Shown piece by piece: positions 10,626 through 20,832 of a DNA stretch of 64,000 nucleotides. A program made the position numbers and the translations under genes. How positions within the stretch are numbered: position 1 is the stretch's first letter; the number at the start of each line of letters is the position of its first letter. This DNA is from Corynespora cassiicola (lineage: Eukaryota > Ascomycota > Dothideomycetes > Pleosporales > Corynesporascaceae): the NCBI GenBank assembly GCA_022059125.1, contig JAEUWY010000013.1, forward strand, positions 806,001 to 870,000, given 5' to 3'. The notes under the pieces were generated by a model that worked only from the letters and a program-made list of their open reading frames with translations, was not told the DNA's origin and did no database searches.

Positions 10626-12393
10626 GATCTAGCAAGCGTGAGAGAGGGGAACCGACAGAAACAGAGTATCACATGTATTGATGAGATTTACTACGAACTC
10701 GACGTCTAAAAGAATGTACTATGAATATGGGGAGTATATCCACCTGGCTTTGAATACACATTTTGGGAACTATTGCTCCACAACACCGCCTTCGCAATGG
10801 GGTCTTTGTAATAACTGATAGACATATACACCAGGGCACTTTCAGTCTATACTCCAGGCCCATCAGACCCATCAAGCCCATCAAGCCCACCAAAGGCCCG
10901 ATTCAAGTATCAAGATCTAATCGATACGAATGCATTACGATCTCAAAACCACATGTCGATGACTGAACACAAGATTGACATGTCCACTGCACACCACCGC
11001 CCTCTCCACCACAAACCCTCTCATGCCCATGCCCACGCCCATCACCCATCACCCACCTCCCTCGCCACCCTCTCCCCATCCCCTCGCTTCTCCCTCTCTC
11101 CCCTTCTCTCCCTCTCCCCTCCTCCCCACCCAATTATGCACCCGCCCGTGCACCACCCACGCCTGCACGCTCCCGAAGCGCCCTCGGCCCTCAACCCGCC
11201 CACCCTCCGTCCGTGCATCCCCTCCCCTCCCCTCGCTCCAACCCAACGCAATAGCCAGCAGCCTAGGGGAACGCGGGACGCGGGACCTCTTTCTCTTTTG
11301 CTCTGCCCACCTCATCGCCCCATCTCGCTCGCTCGCTCACTCGCCCAGGCTCCGCCCTGGTCTTTGCGCCCAAAGTGCGCGGCTTGCGGCTCGAGTGGAG
11401 CAACACTGCCCTGCCGCGACATGGCCACGGAAACGAGTCGGCTGCGGGAATAGGTCAGACCCGAGAGCGAGCCCTTCTCCCTCCACCCCAAGAGAGAGAG
11501 GGCACGTACCTGAGCGCCACCTCGCCTTTCCGCTCCGTGGTCCCGCGTGCCTCTCCTCTCTTGTCCTGTGCTGTCCTGTCCTGTCCTGTGCTGTCCGCTC
11601 CCTCATCCCTCAAGCCGCCGCCAGCCACCTCGCGCGTACCGACCGACCGCCAAGCCATCATCCCGCGAGCAAATCCCAACAGCCCGGAAAATTAAACGAA
11701 AAAAAGCGCGACTTCGGACCCGAGACTGTGCGAGAGGTAGGTACGTACCTAGGCGCGGGCGCGGGCGCGGGCGCGGGCGACCGTGGAACCGACATGTGAG
11801 CGAGTGGGTACGCCTGATTGCAAAGGCAAAGCGGGCGCGGGCGCGGGCGGAGCGCCCGACTAGCTAGCCTGCTAGCCTGCGAAGCGCCTCCGGGCAAGGC
11901 ATAAAGAAGCCAAGGACCCGTTCCTGTGTGATATGTCACATGATGGGGAGGGAATGTGTGCGCCGTGTTTTAGTGTGTGTGCTCGGATCCGGAGGGTTGG
12001 GATGGATGGGAGGGGAGGGGGGAGGATGTTGGATGCGAGAGCGAGAGAGCGAGAGAGCGAGATGGCAAAAGGTGGGAGGGGCCGCGGAGGGTGGTGACGG
12101 GTTGGGAAAGAGATAGTAGAGGGGGGAGGAAAAAAGGGAAGTAGATTGCGAGTTCCAGTTTGATATCGGACCGGGTTGTGATGGTGGGAGAGGGTTTGCG
12201 CAGGGTGGAACTTAGGTCTCAGCAATCGCTCTCCACGCCTCACTCTGTGCCCCAGAGAATCGATGGAAAATACACCCAAAGGGTCAAAGACAATAAGACA
12301 TTAAGCTATCTACCTCTCTCTCTCCATCCCCTTATGAATCCCAGCCCTCTGCGTGTACTTCCATTCTCCGGATACATCCTCCCTAGTCTTTCC
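10626..12393. other. Long low-complexity spacer between convergent genes
   Basis: No gene is supported. The stretch contains pyrimidine-rich DNA (about 10980-11330), CTGTC/CTGTG pentamers (about 11562-11597), two GCGGGC arrays (11753-11780 and 11831-11850) and a GA-rich run (about 11995-12066). Its open frames are Pro/Ser/Arg strings from these repeats. Pyrimidine tracts of this kind usually sit upstream of fungal genes, which is odd between two convergent 3' ends, so an unannotated transcript is possible. Confidence 0.45.
11753..11850. repeat. Two short GCGGGC hexamer arrays
   Basis: About four and a half units at 11753-11780 and about three units at 11831-11850, separated by 50 bases of non-repeat sequence. 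This is a pure GC microsatellite. Confidence 0.8.
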
Positions 12394-12670
12394 TCATCCT
12401 AAAAGCCGCCTTTCATCTCGCCACACAGCTCTAGCCAACGCAACCAGCAGCACAGAGAAGCTCGCCAGAACCACCACAAGAAAGCTCCCAAACCGCATCA
12501 AAACGCCGCCAAAGATGCCGCTGAGACGAAAGAAAGCAGCCGAGGAAATGAGTTGTTGAAATACCCAATGAGCCGCCCGCCATAACGCCGAGGAAATGCA
12601 TCGAGACGCTCTTGCGCAGAGGGTAGTGAAGGAGGTAGATGTATGCGAAACTCGGCGGGCAAGGCCCCAC
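12394..12670 (-). other. Possible alternative 3' exon of the RhoGEF gene (membrane tail)
   Basis: The annotated RhoGEF stop codon sits inside a good splice donor (GTGAGT at 12816-12811). Splicing from 12817 to the acceptor CAG ending at 12671 would replace the stop with an in-frame 277-nt exon ending at 12394. The added 91 residues finish in one strong hydrophobic segment (GSFLVVVLASFSVLLVALA) followed by Arg-rich residues, like a C-terminal membrane anchor. It could also be a chance open frame or a separate small gene; transcript data are needed to decide. Confidence 0.4.
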
Positions 12671-12812
12671 CTGTTTCGTTCAATCATCAATACAATGCTA
12701 GGGGATGTTTTTAAGGGAAGGGAATGGAGAAATTGGGACATTGTGAGTGTATGTGTAAGTGAGAGCAGGGCCAGTGGTCGTGATGGTGATGACGACGATG
12801 ACAACCCACAAC

Positions 12813-15800
12813 TCACTCCCTAATCTGTGCCTTCAGACCTGCCACCTCGCGCTTCAGGCGAGCATTCTCCTTCCTGAGCCGAGCCGTCTCCTCTTCTGAA
12901 GCCCGCATTCGACTATCAATCTCCTCGTTACCCTTGCCCTTGCGCACGCTGCGCTCCACCTTCTCAAGCTCTTCGTTGAAGCGAGCGTACAGCGCCTCGT
13001 TCTCGGCATTCATGTCGCGGTAGAGTTGATCAAGGTGTTTGGCACGGGCCTCGGATACTTGAAGAGAGCTAGACACATCTTGCGCAATGGCCTGAGATCT
13101 GGTGGAGAGTGTCTCGAGTGTCACTTTGAGGTGCTTCTCGAGGGTAGCTATGCGAGACTCCAAAGTCCTAGTTGGCGATCCTGGACTCGCAAGCTGAGGA
13201 GCAGAGCTCTGTGGCATCAAGCGTGGCGTGCCTCGCGAAGTGAGCTCATGGCCAATCAAGCTAAGCTCTTGCTGCAGGTCTTTGGAGGCAGTCTCGATAT
13301 CCCGTTGCTGGTTCTGAAGGCGCTCTCGCAGCTTCTGTGGACTCTGCATCTTCAGTTTCTTTGGCGACGCACTGCCCGATTTCGTAGGAGAGCGTGGGGT
13401 CGAAGGGGGTATCTTGACGGTATTGCCGGAGGTAGGCCTCTCAGTCAGACCACTACCAGTGGACCTGAGCGTCGGAATGGCCGACACAGATTGTCCTCGC
13501 TTCTTCATGGGAGCATGCGACTTGATAGTAACTTCATCCTTCTCTGTTGATTTTGAATGTGATGACTTGGGACGAGCAGCGCCGCGTTCCAGGGTGTTGG
13601 AGGAAGGCCCAAACTCCCTCGTGGGCGGGTACTCTTTGGCACTAGAAGGCATATTCTCCTTGACCTTGTACTCCCTGATTGGTGATCCCAAACGCAGAGG
13701 TGTGGGGATGGAAGAGTGTTTCGGTGGAGAGGGAGTGGTAGCACGCTTGACAGGGTCTTCAACGGCATGCATAGAAGTGCGTGGTGAAAGGCTCTCCTCG
13801 CGACTATTGGGACGCGACGAATCGTCTTTACGCGGAGTCTGCGGTGACCACGTGGGTGCATCGTCAGCATCCTGCAACGTCTTGAGGTCACTCAAAGAAG
13901 AGCGGCGCTTCTTTCGGGGAGGCCCAGTAGTGGGAGGAGGTACCTCGCCGATAGTGCCCAATCCTCCCGTGTATGACTTGTTGTGCGGGCTAGGCTGGCC
14001 TCCCTCGAAAGGAAACGCACCCAATACAGTAGGACGATCACGGGATGAAGGACGCTTGGGCGAGGCTCGAAGGTTGGCCGTTGCATCTGTAGAGTTGGAG
14101 CGGCCGAGGTGGCCAGGGCCAGCTTTGGAGACACTGGACTGTTGACCGTCGACCCCATGGGTATTCTTGCTCAAAGATCGCCACAGTGACCCAACCTTGG
14201 ACTCGTTCTCTGACTTGCTATTTTCCCTAGATAGATTGCCAAAGCCGAAGCGCCTCCTGAGGGAAGTATTGGAGTTGAGAGAACCAGCTGCGCCGCGGGT
14301 CTTGGAATCAACAGAGCCATAGTTGGGAGTTTGGGTGCCACTGTTATGGATTGGGAACAGAGCATCAATATCCTGAATGAATCGATCCATCAAGGAGATG
14401 AACTCGTTCGCATTGCCCTCTGGGACCAGGATCTCGGCAAAAGCAGCCGTCAATATGCCGCGGTCGCCATCGTTTGACGTTCCATCGAGAAGGTCTGCAA
14501 GCAGTTTGATAATTTCTCGCAGTGCCCGCTGGCTATGAGGCGTCATCTCACTGAGTGTCGTCCGGAAGAAGTCCTCGAATTCACCTGGATACATACTGTC
14601 TGACTTCATCTGCAATGAGACGAGTGTTGCGTGCGAGACAACAGGGCCCAACTGAATGCGCCAGCCAAAATTGAGGAACTTCTCAAAGGCGGCAAAGAGG
14701 ACATCGACAGAGGATTGAGCGAGCAGGTCAATGTTCGAAGGGTTTTCCAAGAGCGAGTTGTAAACCTCATTGACCAGAAGCTCGTCTGCCACGTTCCTAG
14801 CTCGGACTGACCGCCCGACGATGTTCCCTTTACGAGCATGCAGCGCGAGTAGTATAGTCGCAAGGGTCTCCTCTAGCTTGACTATTGGATCGTCTATGGC
14901 GTTGGCGTTGAAAGCAATGTTCCTGCTCGATGAAGATGTGGGCCTAGGAAGCTCGCCATCACGGCTATGAGTGCGAACAGGTTGGAGAGGTGGAGCCATG
15001 CGAGGGATTTCCCCGAGTTGAGGGTTTCGCTGCAGTTTGCGAGATCCGCCCTCTTTGCCAACACTGCCGCCAAAGAAGCTCGAGAGCATCTTGACCGGCG
15101 AGGGTGAACGAAACTTGCCATCGGGTACGGCATCTGGGTCATCAAGTTCCAGTCTGAGTGACCTCAGCAGCTGATGATTGCGGAACATGTAGGCCTCGGT
15201 CAAGGCGGGATTCTTGATGTGGTTGCGCAGCTGAAGGAAGTTACCTAGGCGTTTGGTGAGGACGGGCAAAAACTCGGTGCTGGTCAATTTGTCGCGCGCG
15301 GTATAGCCATTGATGGTGGTAATGTCGACAAGGTAAAAGCCGTCTTCTAATATCGAGATTGACACCGTCATTTCGACTCCGTTGTCCCCAACTTGGTTGA
15401 AATTGTTGAGTTTGGGAGAATCCACCAAGATCTGCACTTTGGCGGGTTCTCCACGGCCATCGGCGGGAAGGCTGGCAGGTTCTTCGCAAATGGCGGAGAA
15501 GTAACTCAAGTCACCAGGCACGGTACGAACGTCCCATTTGAAGCTCTCACGCTCGGCCTCGGAGTAGCGACCCTCGACCTTGGCCTTGACTACGTCTTCG
15601 ACAAACTTGTGGGCTTTGTGCTCGTATGCGCCTTGGGGGTAGAGCATGCGTATGCCAATCTGTTGTCCATCACGGCTGGCCGGGCGGCCGGGTTGGGTGT
15701 TTGCAGGCATGGGGGATATAATTTGCAAGATGTTGCCCCCCGAATGCTCGCTCAAGAATACATCTGACAGTTTCAATTGCTGGTGGTAGAGAAGCTCGGC

Positions 15801-17462
15801 GGATCCCGAAGCAGTCTCGGAAAATCTGGAACTATCCAGGTCAGCGACAAGGGTGCGCGCAGAAATGTTGCAACCGGCAGGCTTGTGAAGCAAAAGCAAG
15901 ATGTCGGCAAACAAAAGGCCAATGCCGGTGGTAGTAGAGAGACCATCGAGGTGTCCATGGTAGGGCGCAGACAGCTCCATAAATTCAATGGCATTGATGA
16001 GGCGCCCTCGAGGGTTGAAGGAAGGCGACAGGCCAAAGACAATCTTTCGCAGACGATCCAATACCTTCTGGTGCTGGGACAAGGGGCCCTCTCGGGAGCA
16101 AATTTCCGAGACAATGTCCCTGGCCTTTAGAAAAGGCTTGATGGCCGGGTGGCGGACGGGGAGCTGCTTGACAATATTGTCAATGTAAAGGTTGTAACGT
16201 GGGAGACGCTGCACCGGCTCGATTAGCATGGACATGAGGCGCTGCTCGCCGGTCTCGTAGACGCGCTTGGAAAAACTGGAGCCGCTGTCCTTCATGAAGA
16301 CCTTGAGCAGCTGGGAGAAGTCGCCATGCGCTCCCATGTAGTCGGCGTAGCTGTCTCCAAACTTGGGGAACCATTCGACCAAGGCTTTGGCCACGGCCAA
16401 GGCTCCGGTGACATCTGGCGGGTCCTTTTGTCCGCGCAGCGGCGCGACAAAGATGTCATCCGAGGCCGTCTCAATGTCCTGGATGGCGTCGTTCTCGGTG
16501 TCTTCGAGTATGACGCGAATGGCCTCGAGGAAGCCCGAGTTGACCTCGAGAATCTTGTCTAAGCTCGGGGGGAAGAGCGCCTTAAGGGCCTGCTCGGTGG
16601 GACTTGAACTAGAAAGGGACTTGTGCTTCGCCTTTTGGCGGAAGTCGACTGCCACGCTGTGGACCAAGTCGTGGATCTTGCTAACATAATTCTCTTCGGT
16701 ATCCAGCAGCTCGCACATTTCGCGCCTCAGGTTCTCCTTCTGGGTCCTGGTGAAGGTCTGGGATCGGTTCAGAGAGGTGGGCTTGGAAGGCGCGCGGCGG
16801 AGTTTGGAAGTGGGAAGGAAGGTGGGCTCGCCGAACAGCTTCACAAGAGGCGCGTACTTTCCGTAGCGCTGCTGGAGGACCTCCTCCTCGGACTCGTCGA
16901 ATTGCGCAGACTCGCGCGTGTTCTCGGGCTTCTGGACGGAGGCCTGGGGCAGCACAATGTCAAGGTCGAGCCACGACAGCGTCTGCTCGCTGAGGGCGTG
17001 TCGCACGTCGGTGATGACGTCCTCTACGTTGTCGACCCTGACCATGCGCGTGGCGACCATGGCGGCATGGGCGTCGGAGAAGAGGGGCGGGGCGGAGGGC
17101 AGCTTGGAGTTGGCATATTGGTCCTCCCACACGTCCTTGACCGACTCGGGCAGCTCGGCGTAGTACTTGTACAGGCTGAAAGCGAGGCCGCGGCAGATCT
17201 CGTCGCCCTGCTCCTCGCGCGGGAGGCAGGTGACGGCATTGTAGAAGGCGGCGGTGGGCGAGATGATCAGGCGGGCGAAGCTCTGGAGTCCGGCCGGGGT
17301 GAAGACGTGGGCTTGGATGCGCGAGTGGGTCGCATGGGTGGAGGTGGCCGTGGGACCGTAGAAGATGAGGATGGGCGAGCCTGAGAGGAGGCTGTCGGTA
17401 GTGTAGAAGAGCGACAGATCGCTGGCCGAGAGGGCGCCGGGGTCGTAGTTGAGGACGACCAT
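12813..17462 (-). CDS. Large RhoGEF (DH-domain) protein
   Basis: Predicted guanine-nucleotide exchange factor for Rho-type GTPases, 1549 residues in one exon as annotated. The DH domain is at about 246-456, starting with the ELLDTEENYVSKI stretch and containing the hallmark EPVQRLPRYNLYI. A PH-like or lipid-binding region probably follows (about 480-800) but I cannot identify it by motif. A second helical region lies near 860-1060. A long Ser/Pro/Lys-rich disordered stretch comes next, and the last 180 residues are a coiled coil. I chose the ATG at 17462 (MVVLNYDPG) over an in-frame ATG 48 bases upstream because the extra residues are Arg/Pro-rich leader-like sequence. The 3' end is uncertain because the stop lies in a splice donor (see 12394-12670). 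It is divergent from DCC1 across a repeat-rich 874-base promoter. Confidence 0.85.
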   Translation of the reverse strand: MVVLNYDPGALSASDLSLFYTTDSLLSGSPILIFYGPTATSTHATHSRIQAHVFTPAGLQSFARLIISPTAAFYNAVTCLPREEQGDEICRGLAFSLYKYYAELPESVKDVWEDQYANSKLPSAPPLFSDAHAAMVATRMVRVDNVEDVITDVRHALSEQTLSWLDLDIVLPQASVQKPENTRESAQFDESEEEVLQQRYGKYAPLVKLFGEPTFLPTSKLRRAPSKPTSLNRSQTFTRTQKENLRREMCELLDTEENYVSKIHDLVHSVAVDFRQKAKHKSLSSSSPTEQALKALFPPSLDKILEVNSGFLEAIRVILEDTENDAIQDIETASDDIFVAPLRGQKDPPDVTGALAVAKALVEWFPKFGDSYADYMGAHGDFSQLLKVFMKDSGSSFSKRVYETGEQRLMSMLIEPVQRLPRYNLYIDNIVKQLPVRHPAIKPFLKARDIVSEICSREGPLSQHQKVLDRLRKIVFGLSPSFNPRGRLINAIEFMELSAPYHGHLDGLSTTTGIGLLFADILLLLHKPAGCNISARTLVADLDSSRFSETASGSAELLYHQQLKLSDVFLSEHSGGNILQIISPMPANTQPGRPASRDGQQIGIRMLYPQGAYEHKAHKFVEDVVKAKVEGRYSEAERESFKWDVRTVPGDLSYFSAICEEPASLPADGRGEPAKVQILVDSPKLNNFNQVGDNGVEMTVSISILEDGFYLVDITTINGYTARDKLTSTEFLPVLTKRLGNFLQLRNHIKNPALTEAYMFRNHQLLRSLRLELDDPDAVPDGKFRSPSPVKMLSSFFGGSVGKEGGSRKLQRNPQLGEIPRMAPPLQPVRTHSRDGELPRPTSSSSRNIAFNANAIDDPIVKLEETLATILLALHARKGNIVGRSVRARNVADELLVNEVYNSLLENPSNIDLLAQSSVDVLFAAFEKFLNFGWRIQLGPVVSHATLVSLQMKSDSMYPGEFEDFFRTTLSEMTPHSQRALREIIKLLADLLDGTSNDGDRGILTAAFAEILVPEGNANEFISLMDRFIQDIDALFPIHNSGTQTPNYGSVDSKTRGAAGSLNSNTSLRRRFGFGNLSRENSKSENESKVGSLWRSLSKNTHGVDGQQSSVSKAGPGHLGRSNSTDATANLRASPKRPSSRDRPTVLGAFPFEGGQPSPHNKSYTGGLGTIGEVPPPTTGPPRKKRRSSLSDLKTLQDADDAPTWSPQTPRKDDSSRPNSREESLSPRTSMHAVEDPVKRATTPSPPKHSSIPTPLRLGSPIREYKVKENMPSSAKEYPPTREFGPSSNTLERGAARPKSSHSKSTEKDEVTIKSHAPMKKRGQSVSAIPTLRSTGSGLTERPTSGNTVKIPPSTPRSPTKSGSASPKKLKMQSPQKLRERLQNQQRDIETASKDLQQELSLIGHELTSRGTPRLMPQSSAPQLASPGSPTRTLESRIATLEKHLKVTLETLSTRSQAIAQDVSSSLQVSEARAKHLDQLYRDMNAENEALYARFNEELEKVERSVRKGKGNEEIDSRMRASEEETARLRKENARLKREVAGLKAQIRE

Positions 17463-18336
17463 GGTGCCGGCGGGAGGGCGCGCAAACGAGTGACGGGGCC
17501 GGCAAAACAAACAGCGCGGAGGGGGCTGGCGGAGGGGATGATTAGGGGAATCGGGCGGGCAGGGCCGTCATGTCGCGGGCGGAGGGGGGTTTGGAAAGGA
17601 GCGACTGTGGTGGCAGCATGCGCGACGAGTCGGCGGCGGGAGCGCGTACAAAAGGCGCTGGTCGAGGTTGTTGACAGCGAGCGTGGTGCGCTCGAGGGCG
17701 GTAAACAAGGCCGCCCAGCTGCAGGTCGACGGGCAGGCGGCGGGCGGGCTGGCGGGCAGGACGGGCAGGGTAGGGCAGGGCAGGGCAGGGCAGCGTGGGC
17801 AGGGTAGGGGGGGTGAAGGCGGCCGGCAGGGGGGAGGGAGCAGACGCCGCTGGGCAGGCCGGACGGGCCACGCAGCGCAGCGCAGCGCAGCGCAGCCCGC
17901 CACTCTCGCCCTGCTGCGGCGGTGCCGGGGCGTCGACATGTGTCTGCCGTGCACTGTGTGCCGGGCATGTACCGCGGCGACGGTGGTGCGCGCCGGGCTA
18001 CATTACATGGCTGTATGGCTGCATGGCTACATGGCGGCATGGCGGCATGGCTACACGGCGCCTGGCTGCGTGCCATTCGCTGCTCTACCCGCCGTCGCGA
18101 CCGCGTCTGAAACGCGTACACCTCAGACTGCCAGGCCGCAGATTAGCGACCCCGCAAACAAAAACACATCGTGAGCCCGCCAGCCGCCCTCCCACGCATT
18201 CTCCCCGCCGCGCCCGCCTAACGACGCCGTACTGTCGGCAAAGCCTGGTCGACGAGCATTGACCGCTGCTAGTCCACAGCCCCCTCGACGACGACCGCTC
18301 AACACAACAACAACACGGACAAGGACAACAGCAGCC
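17463..18336. promoter_or_regulatory. Shared repeat-rich promoter of RhoGEF and DCC1
   Basis: The 874 bases between two divergent start codons hold only simple repeats: GGGCA pentamers (17764-17794), GCAGC pentamers (17871-17897) and an ATGGC-based run (18001-18060). No coding exon is supported. I see no specific factor site that I would trust. Confidence 0.5.
17764..17794. repeat. GGGCA pentamer microsatellite
   Basis: Five to six AGGGC units in the RhoGEF-DCC1 promoter. The same pentamer occurs in the opposite orientation in the DCC1 intron about 700 bases away. Confidence 0.75.
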
Positions 18337-19467
18337 ATGGCCACCCAGCAGGACCACGGCGGCGTGCCCTTTGCCGTCGCCCACGACATGCGCCAGTTCC
18401 GTCTGCTGGAGCTGCCGCCCGACATTGTTGAGCTGCTCGACGCCCCCAGCCCGCCGCCGTATGTGTCTTCCCTCTGTTGCCCTACCACGCCCTCCCCTGC
18501 CCTGCCCTGCCCTGCCCTGCCCTACCATGCCCTACCCTGCCCGCCCGTCCTGACGTGCGCTAGGCTCGCCATAAAGTCGCTGGCCCCGTCTGCCTCCGCC
18601 GTCTCTGGTACGCCCGCGTATGCCGTGCTCTGTACCCCCAGCAAGACCTTTCAGCTGCGCCAAGTCCAGACCTCCAACTCGCTCTTCGTGACCCAGCCCG
18701 CGTTTGATGCCCATGGCAACGACCTGCCCCTCCCGTCCACCCGTGTCATCGCCTCTTGCACCGCGACGCTAGAGCTGCACCCGTCGGACGAATCTGCCGC
18801 CACCTATCTGGTCAAGCAGCTGCCCGTGTTCGATCTGCTGGACGGTGTGGTGGAGAGCACAAGCAACCGCACTCCCAAGTCGGCTTTGTTTGCAAACATC
18901 CCACTATCAGACGCCCAGTGCGGCCGTGCGTGGGACGAGCTAGTGGCTTTCGAGGCGGGTGGTAGCTCGCATCGCCCGTCACCAAGGGCCCTAGCGCTCG
19001 CCTGGCGATCCATCAATACCGCGGCTCTGGCTGAGGGCGTCCAGCTGGACAGCCAATTCCTGACCGAGGACATGCTGAACTCCCTAAGCGAGGACCTGTT
19101 CCCTCCGCAGCTGGTCGCATCCATGTTCCGACGTCTGGGGACCGACGGTCAGGACCCCAGCGGGCCATGGTCCTGTCTCGACCGGTCCAAGACCGTCGCT
19201 TTCGTGGGCAAGACGTTGCTCGAGGCCCGGCGTGGCGAGTCCGACTATCTCACTGCCGCCTTCCTGGACGCATGGAAGGACAGTCTCCCCGAAGCCTGGG
19301 GCAGTGACGTGGACCTCAAGGCGATAGACGGAGTCTACCACCTGCCCTCTAACTCGACAATCGCTCTGAAAGACGGCTCTTCCACAGCTGCAGAAGCCAG
19401 CGCAGCACCAGCAGCCAAGCCACGCGGCAAATGGCACGAAAAGTTCGCAAAGACACGCAAGCGCTAG
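18337..19467 (+). CDS. DCC1: DCC1, sister-chromatid cohesion / Ctf18-RFC subunit
   Basis: Homologue of Dcc1, which joins Ctf8 and Ctf18 in an alternative clamp loader acting on PCNA during cohesion establishment and the replication checkpoint. It has 341 residues from exons 18337-18458 and 18564-19467. The 105-nt intron (GTATGT to GCTAG) is stop-free and a multiple of three, so it could be misread as coding; it is filled with CCTGC repeats and translates to Pro/Cys/Leu junk. After splicing the protein runs smoothly through LLELPPDIVELLD, the YAVLCTPSKTFQLRQVQTSNS block typical of Dcc1, a central region with the EGVQLDSQFLTED segment, and a C-terminal winged-helix-like region ending in a basic KWHEKFAKTRKR tail. 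The upstream in-frame extension is ignored because it is repeat-derived. The gene ends 71 bases from the convergent hemerythrin gene. Confidence 0.9.
   Translation: MATQQDHGGVPFAVAHDMRQFRLLELPPDIVELLDAPSPPPYVSSLCCPTTPSPALPCPALPYHALPCPPVLTCARLAIKSLAPSASAVSGTPAYAVLCTPSKTFQLRQVQTSNSLFVTQPAFDAHGNDLPLPSTRVIASCTATLELHPSDESAATYLVKQLPVFDLLDGVVESTSNRTPKSALFANIPLSDAQCGRAWDELVAFEAGGSSHRPSPRALALAWRSINTAALAEGVQLDSQFLTEDMLNSLSEDLFPPQLVASMFRRLGTDGQDPSGPWSCLDRSKTVAFVGKTLLEARRGESDYLTAAFLDAWKDSLPEAWGSDVDLKAIDGVYHLPSNSTIALKDGSSTAAEASAAPAAKPRGKWHEKFAKTRKR
18484..18541 (+). repeat. CCTGC pentamer run inside the DCC1 intron
   Basis: CCTGC and CCTAC units fill most of the intron. The core is about five perfect CCTGC copies near 18495-18522. 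Confidence 0.75.
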
Positions 19468-19538
19468 TAAAAAAAAACATCGAGGTATAGTATAACGATA
19501 TCCAGAGAAAGAGAAGAAAAGTAACAACCATTCTTCCG

Positions 19539-20117
19539 CTACATGGGCATCCTCCTCATCTCCTCCAATGTCCAGTATTTCCTCATATTCTCCGCCCCCA
19601 ACTCCTTCACCTCGTCATCCAAATGCCGCCACAGTACCGCCCCAAAACTATCCAAGATTTTCTTCAACTCCCCCATCCTCAACTCTCGCTCCCCGCTCTG
19701 GCACTCCTTTATGTACTCTCCTAGCCGGTCCATGCCCTTGTGGATCTCCTTGTGCTGCGTCAGCAGCTCCAGCTCCTTCTTAAACGCCGGCATCTTGCGC
19801 GCCAGCACAGGAAAGATGCGCCGCTCCTCGATCGAGTGGTGCATCGACAGATGCTGCACAAACTGCTCCCCCACTGCGAGGAACTGCCTGATGGACATGC
19901 CCTGCGGTCGCTTCTGCTTCTCGCACGCTGTCATCAGCAGGGTCCACGTCTCGCGGAAGTGGTTGTGGAAGTAATCCATGCTTTCCGCCATGCGGTTGTA
20001 CTGCCGGAACTCGTGGTCTGTGAGCTTGGGCAGAGGCTTCTCGGCCGCTTCCTGGGTCGGTGCTGAGTCCTTGGCCTGGGGAGCGCAGGGGTTTGGTCGT
20101 GGTGATGCTTCTGCCAT
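19539..20117 (-). CDS. Hemerythrin HHE-domain protein
   Basis: Predicted 192-residue cytosolic protein with a hemerythrin-like four-helix bundle that would bind a di-iron centre; possible roles are oxygen, nitric-oxide or iron sensing. Metal-ligand candidates are the spaced His and Glu residues in HNHFRETW, HLSMHHSIEERRIF, HKEIHKGMD and WRHLDDEVKE, in the order expected for the family. The first 35 residues are Pro/Ala-rich. I chose the ATG at 20117 because translation above it, although open to 20462, is not family-like. No intron is needed. It is convergent with DCC1. The substrate and partners are not known. Confidence 0.85.
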   Translation of the reverse strand: MAEASPRPNPCAPQAKDSAPTQEAAEKPLPKLTDHEFRQYNRMAESMDYFHNHFRETWTLLMTACEKQKRPQGMSIRQFLAVGEQFVQHLSMHHSIEERRIFPVLARKMPAFKKELELLTQHKEIHKGMDRLGEYIKECQSGERELRMGELKKILDSFGAVLWRHLDDEVKELGAENMRKYWTLEEMRRMPM

Positions 20118-20832
20118 TGTGGATGTGTGGATGGAGGTGTGGTGTTGGCTGTGGCGTGTGGCGTTGAAGTCGAAGAAGAAGAGCCTTGCGCGGGCGGGAT
20201 TCGTAGTTTGAAGATTCTGGATCCTGAACGCTTGTACGAGTCCTCTGATGGCGGAACGTCTCATAGACGTTCGAGTGCAGTTTTCTTTCCACCAGTGTCT
20301 CCAACTCTTTTTGGGGGGGGTTGGAAAAGGCACACTCGCGCTCAAATATCCACGGCAAGTTTGCGCTCGCGGCTTCGCTCTCAGCTTGTCGCGAACCGAG
20401 TAGTCCACTCGAGAAAACGATTGAGAGCTGGTTGGTCGGTTCGTCCAGTCATCGCTTACCAATTTCTCATTACCAAGCCGGATCGGGTGGGTGGGCTCCG
20501 CGGTCCCGCCGGCGTGCCGTTCCGATGCTCACAGAATTTCAAGGCTGGCCGTATGATCATGTTATGCTCAAATGATGCCTGGTCGGTTTAAATGATCTCC
20601 ATGAGTTTCATACCTTGGTACTCGGAGCAAGTAGAGTGAGACATTTGCGAATGGTTTGGTGTAAGTATCAGTACATGGTGCTTCGCTGCGTACCTGTTCC
20701 AAATAAGCAATTTTAGACAATAGCCTCGACGAGACCTCGTTGTAAGACAAAAATACCGTCCATGAACAACAAAAGTATACAGAAAAAAACCTCTTGGAAA
20801 TGAAATAGAGTCAGGCTCGTCCATCCCCCCCT
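20118..20832. other. Spacer upstream of hemerythrin gene
   Basis: The promoter of the hemerythrin gene and the 3' flank of the Zn2Cys6 gene. A run of G at 20311-20318 and moderately AT-rich DNA at 20560-20820 are present. No coding exon is supported. Confidence 0.5.

Noticed and set aside
16623..17384. 253-residue plus-strand frame inside the RhoGEF gene
   Set aside because: It is the antisense shadow of a GC-rich coding exon. The RhoGEF frame has clear domain motifs and the antisense one has none.
17764..17897. Regular pentamer arrays resembling CRISPR-like repeats
   Set aside because: The units are 5 bases without spacers, in a eukaryotic promoter; this is simple microsatellite DNA.
20118..20462. 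115-residue in-frame N-terminal extension of the hemerythrin protein
   Set aside because: The extension has no hemerythrin similarity, and a good start codon with family-like sequence follows at 20117.
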